Shown here: in pieces, positions 61,618-64,000 of the stretch
Numbering within the stretch: position 1 is the stretch's first letter
Layout of the letters: each line of letters starts with the position of its first letter
Assembly: GCF_002846395.1 (NCBI RefSeq)
Contig: NZ_PJMU01000002.1
Location: forward strand, 1,116,001 to 1,180,000
Reading direction: 5' to 3'
Length of the DNA: 64,000 nt
DNA from: Pontibacter ramchanderi
GTDB lineage: Bacteria > Bacteroidota > Bacteroidia > Cytophagales > Hymenobacteraceae
Made by a program: the position numbers and the translations under genes
Notes under the pieces: model-generated
What the model was told of the DNA's origin: nothing
The model's input: the letters and a program-made list of their open reading frames with translations, nothing else
Database searches by the model: none

Positions 61618-62356
61618 AAGTGGTAGGTAGTTTGCCTACTCTGGTTAAGATATCAAATGTGACGGTGGTGGTCTCTCCGTCAAAAGCCTCCCGGAGTTGC
61701 TGCTCTACAAGCTGCACCGGGTTGTGGCCTTGCTGCTTCTCGTAGTGCTTCACAGCCGACCAGGTGTTCAGGTAGCCGATCAGGTCATCGGGTGTCCAGG
61801 TATAGCTGCTGCTGAACGGCGGTACCGTTACTTCCTGAAAAGGAAACGGAATGGTGCGGTAGTTTTCGTCGAGGTAGCGGCGCTCCGGGTCCCAGTAGCT
61901 GTCGAGCACTTCGCTGTATAAATGCCCTATCACCTGATCCAGTGAAGGATGCGTTTTGAGCAAACCATACCCGATGATGGCGATGATACCGTTTGGTTTA
62001 AGTACCCGTCTCACTTCCTGATAAAAGCGCTCAAAATCAAACCAATGCACGGCCTGCGCCACCACGATCAGGTCAACGGTTTGGTCTTCAAGGGAAGATT
62101 CTTCGGCCTGCTCTACTTTGTAACTGATATTGGGTAGGAGCACGGCGTTCTTTAACTGGTTCTCGCTGATGTCAGTCGCCGCCACCTGGTTGAAGAGCGG
62201 GGCGAGCATACCTGCTACCTGCCCATTGCCCGTGGCGCAGTCCCAGGCCAACTGGCGGGCTGGCGCGATACCTGCCAGGTGTGCCATCAGCTCCTGCGGG
62301 TAGGCGGGCCTATACCTAGCGTAGTCTGCCGCATGTCCTGAAAAGTTATCTTTCAT
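61616..62356 (-). CDS. Class I SAM-dependent methyltransferase
   Basis: 246 residues. FSGHAADYARYRPAYPQEL at the start and LAWDCATGNGQVAGML (motif I), VAATDISENQL, VDLIVVAQAVHWFDFERFYQEVRRVLKPNGIIAI and FSSSYTWTPDDLIGYLNTWSAV place it in the class I group that includes trans-aconitate-type and related methyltransferases. The substrate is not identifiable. ATG at 62356 gives the family's usual MKDNFS start; longer starts (62368, 62380) run into the tandem-repeat spacer. It interrupts the MoxR/DUF58/BatA module and is flanked on both sides by short tandem repeats. Confidence 0.85.
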   Translation of the reverse strand: MKDNFSGHAADYARYRPAYPQELMAHLAGIAPARQLAWDCATGNGQVAGMLAPLFNQVAATDISENQLKNAVLLPNISYKVEQAEESSLEDQTVDLIVVAQAVHWFDFERFYQEVRRVLKPNGIIAIIGYGLLKTHPSLDQVIGHLYSEVLDSYWDPERRYLDENYRTIPFPFQEVTVPPFSSSYTWTPDDLIGYLNTWSAVKHYEKQQGHNPVQLVEQQLREAFDGETTTVTFDILTRVGKLPTT

Positions 62357-62365
62357 CGTTTTTAA

Positions 62366-62410
62366 CATTCGCTCAATCACTCATTCACTCATTCACCAAA
62401 TCACTAACTC
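62366..62410. repeat. Short tandem spacer, family C (copy 2)
   Basis: Plus strand TCAATCACTCATTCACTCATTC then ACCAAATCACTAACTCAA: about eight-base period, matching 50660-50715 on the opposite strand. Confidence 0.6.
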
Positions 62411-63303
62411 AAAAAAAGTCTGTTCTTCAAAAATGCCCGCAGTGCTTTGTCCAGCGGCTCGTCTGTCACGAAGCGATCGTAGGCGATCTGGCGGTTGCGC
62501 ATGGCTTTTTCGGTTTGTTGAAGCCATTCCTGCAGCCTGGTCAGGTAAGTTTTGCGCTGCTCGGCGGTGCCTACCTGCATGGTCTGGCCCGTTTCCAGAT
62601 CCTCGAAAGTCAGGGTGCCTTCAAATGTAAAGTCCAGTTCGTTACGGCTCATCAGGTGGCACAAAAGCAACTCGTGCCGCTGCGCGCCCAGTTTGTAAAG
62701 CAAATCCGTTATTTCATGTTCGTGCTCGTACAGGTCGGTCACAAACACGGTCAATTCCTTCTGGCGACGGCCCGAGAACAGGTTGGCAGCCGTCTGGGTG
62801 TCAGGGAAGCGGCCGCTGGGCTTGATCTCGGCGAGCTGGTGCCAGAAGCGCTGCAAGTGCATGTTGTCGGAGCGGGGCGTCAGGTTGATCAGCTGCTGCT
62901 CGTGCAGCACGTACAAACCCACCGCATCGCCCTGCGTGGTGGCCAGGTAAGCGAGTGAGGCCACCAGAAAGCGGGCGTAATCCATCTTGGTCAGGCCGTT
63001 CTCGTCCTCATGCGCCATCGACGCGCTGCCGTCCACAACAAAGCGCACGGTGATGTTGGTGTCCACTTCGGCTTCCCGAATGTAGTAACGGTCGGAGCGG
63101 GCAAACATCTTCCAGTCGAGTTGGCGCAGGTCGTCACCGGGCTGGTAGCTGCGGTACTGGCTGAACTCAAGTCCGGCTCCCCGCCTGATGCTCTGGTTCT
63201 GCCCGTTCAAAAAGCCTTCCACCACCGTTTTAGCCAGCAGCGGCAGGTCTTTGATGGTAGCCAGTACCTTCGGATCGATGAACTTGTTCCCTGTTGGCGA
63301 CAT
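62404..63303 (-). CDS. DUF58 domain protein
   Basis: 299 residues, cytosolic, no membrane helices. The DUF58 signature GLEFSQYRSYQPGDDLRQLDWKMFARSDRYYIREAEVDT occupies about 45-85, and a vWA-like fold follows with RFVVDGSASMAHED (MIDAS-like DxSxS) and FVTDLYEHEHEI. Typical partner of MoxR AAA+ ATPases. It is 12 bases after the hypothetical gene at 63316 and, after a methyltransferase insertion, precedes the BatA-like genes on the same strand. Confidence 0.93.
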   Translation of the reverse strand: MSPTGNKFIDPKVLATIKDLPLLAKTVVEGFLNGQNQSIRRGAGLEFSQYRSYQPGDDLRQLDWKMFARSDRYYIREAEVDTNITVRFVVDGSASMAHEDENGLTKMDYARFLVASLAYLATTQGDAVGLYVLHEQQLINLTPRSDNMHLQRFWHQLAEIKPSGRFPDTQTAANLFSGRRQKELTVFVTDLYEHEHEITDLLYKLGAQRHELLLCHLMSRNELDFTFEGTLTFEDLETGQTMQVGTAEQRKTYLTRLQEWLQQTEKAMRNRQIAYDRFVTDEPLDKALRAFLKNRLFLS

Positions 63304-63315
63304 ACAACACTAATG

Positions 63316-63855
63316 TTAAACTAGGCTCTGGCGTAGTTTCAGATCTGCCAGCTCCGCCTCTATCGTGGCTTCGTCGAGTATGATGTCCAACCCACCGATC
63401 AACTCTTCGCGCACTCTCAGCATGTACTTTTGGGTATCGGTGTACAGCACAATGGCGGCATCGTAGTGGATGTGTTCGTCGAATTCCTGGTTCCAGTCCT
63501 GGTATACCTCTATCATCAGCACAGGGCTTGACATCACACGAATCTCGGAGTGCTGGCCCGACTGCAACAGCTTTTCGCAGCGGAGCGGCATCCGGCTCTC
63601 TTCTATTTCGAACTCATAGAAGGTAGTAGAAGACCGGGGTGTCAGCTTGTAGTCGGCACTAATGTTGATAAACCGCTGGTCCTGTTTGTTCTTGGTCAGG
63701 CCGATGGCAAACTCAGGTGCCCAATAGGTGACCTTACCGCCAGTAGCCTGTATTTTGATATGGTTGGTGAGGAAGTAACAGATTCTTTCCCCGACAATCC
63801 TTTTCAGGAGTTGTGTGCCTGCGTCCGTCAGTTTTACGTTTTCTATTTCTTCCAT
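63316..63855 (-). CDS. Conserved protein between moxR-like and DUF58 genes, unknown
   Basis: 179 residues, soluble, with no signal peptide. It has a mixed alpha/beta pattern: MEEIENVKLTDAGTQLLKRIVGERICYFLTNHIKIQ, VTYWAPEFAIGLTKNKQDQRFINISADYKLTP, and YDAAIVLYTDTQKYMLRVREELIGGLDIILDEATIEAELADL at the end. No family is recognised; position suggests an accessory factor to the MoxR ATPase or DUF58 protein. Confidence 0.7.
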   Translation of the reverse strand: MEEIENVKLTDAGTQLLKRIVGERICYFLTNHIKIQATGGKVTYWAPEFAIGLTKNKQDQRFINISADYKLTPRSSTTFYEFEIEESRMPLRCEKLLQSGQHSEIRVMSSPVLMIEVYQDWNQEFDEHIHYDAAIVLYTDTQKYMLRVREELIGGLDIILDEATIEAELADLKLRQSLV

Positions 63856-63903
63856 CTGAATTCAGTTTGTTATGTTGGGCTGCTTGTGTTGCGTTTGCTA
63901 TAC

Positions 63904-64000
63904 CTAAACCAACACCGTTTTGGGTAATTTGATATGCTGCAGGAGCTCTTCCACTACCTTGTCAGGGGTGATGCGCTCGGCCTCAGCCGTAAAGTTGACG
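63904..64000 (-). CDS. Probable MoxR-family AAA+ ATPase, C-terminal end (5' outside window)
   Basis: The last 31 codons read VNFTAEAERITPDKVVEELLQHIKLPKTVLV, which is the lid-domain end typical of MoxR ATPases. Only the tail is visible, so the assignment rests on this pattern and on the adjacent DUF58 and BatA-like genes. Confidence 0.7.
   Translation of the reverse strand, partial: VNFTAEAERITPDKVVEELLQHIKLPKTVLV

Overview
The window looks like chromosomal DNA of a Bacteroidota member of the Cytophagales, most plausibly Hymenobacteraceae (Pontibacter-like). Evidence: promoters follow the Bacteroidota pattern TTG-N19..23-TAnnTTTG; few genes show a strong Shine-Dalgarno; there are type IX secretion (T9SS) sorting domains, PorP/SprF and PorE-like proteins, a TonB receptor with a carboxypeptidase-regulatory N-terminus, and a eukaryote-like class Ia NrdB. 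The genus is inference. I saw no insertion sequence, prophage or CRISPR array.

Layout. 1-12 kb: 3' part of gpmI, a DUF4783 gene, nadC, a YcxB-like membrane protein, lipoproteins, a methyltransferase plus ZIP transporter pair, rlpA, a hydrolase operon, small membrane proteins, an Hsp20 and a T9SS cargo. 12-14 kb: two paralogous STAS-like genes and one AT-rich orphan. 14-19 kb: nrdB-nrdA leftward and rplU-rpmA rightward, separated by an AT-rich spacer with two perfect DnaA boxes (candidate oriC). 19-25 kb: a DoxX-like membrane protein and SAM-I riboswitch-metH-metF. 25-30 kb: a cyclase/STAS-like pair, hemW, a BamA-family outer membrane protein and initiator tRNA-fMet. 30-44.4 kb: a T9SS/adhesion locus, with a type A cargo, then two pairs of giant type B cargo plus PorP/SprF protein, then a PorE-like TPR/propeller/OmpA protein. 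44.5-50.6 kb: 3-hydroxybutyrate dehydrogenase, TonB receptor, lipoprotein hydrolase and sodium symporter, read here as a possible hydroxybutyrate(-oligomer) utilisation locus. 51-54 kb: divergent LytTR regulator and 7TM histidine kinase. 55-64 kb: a MoxR/DUF58/BatA-like module interrupted by a methyltransferase gene.

The most striking signal belongs to no single gene. The octamer CAGGTATA (or its complement TATACCTG) occurs about 70 times by eye, roughly once per 0.9 kb, where about two copies are expected. It lies on both strands, in genes and spacers, and in several reading frames. This resembles the density of DNA-uptake sequences or other genome-architecture motifs. Secondary patterns are short-period tandem spacers of three sequence families at gene borders, terminators whose T-tract doubles as the next gene's promoter, and very short or absent mRNA leaders.
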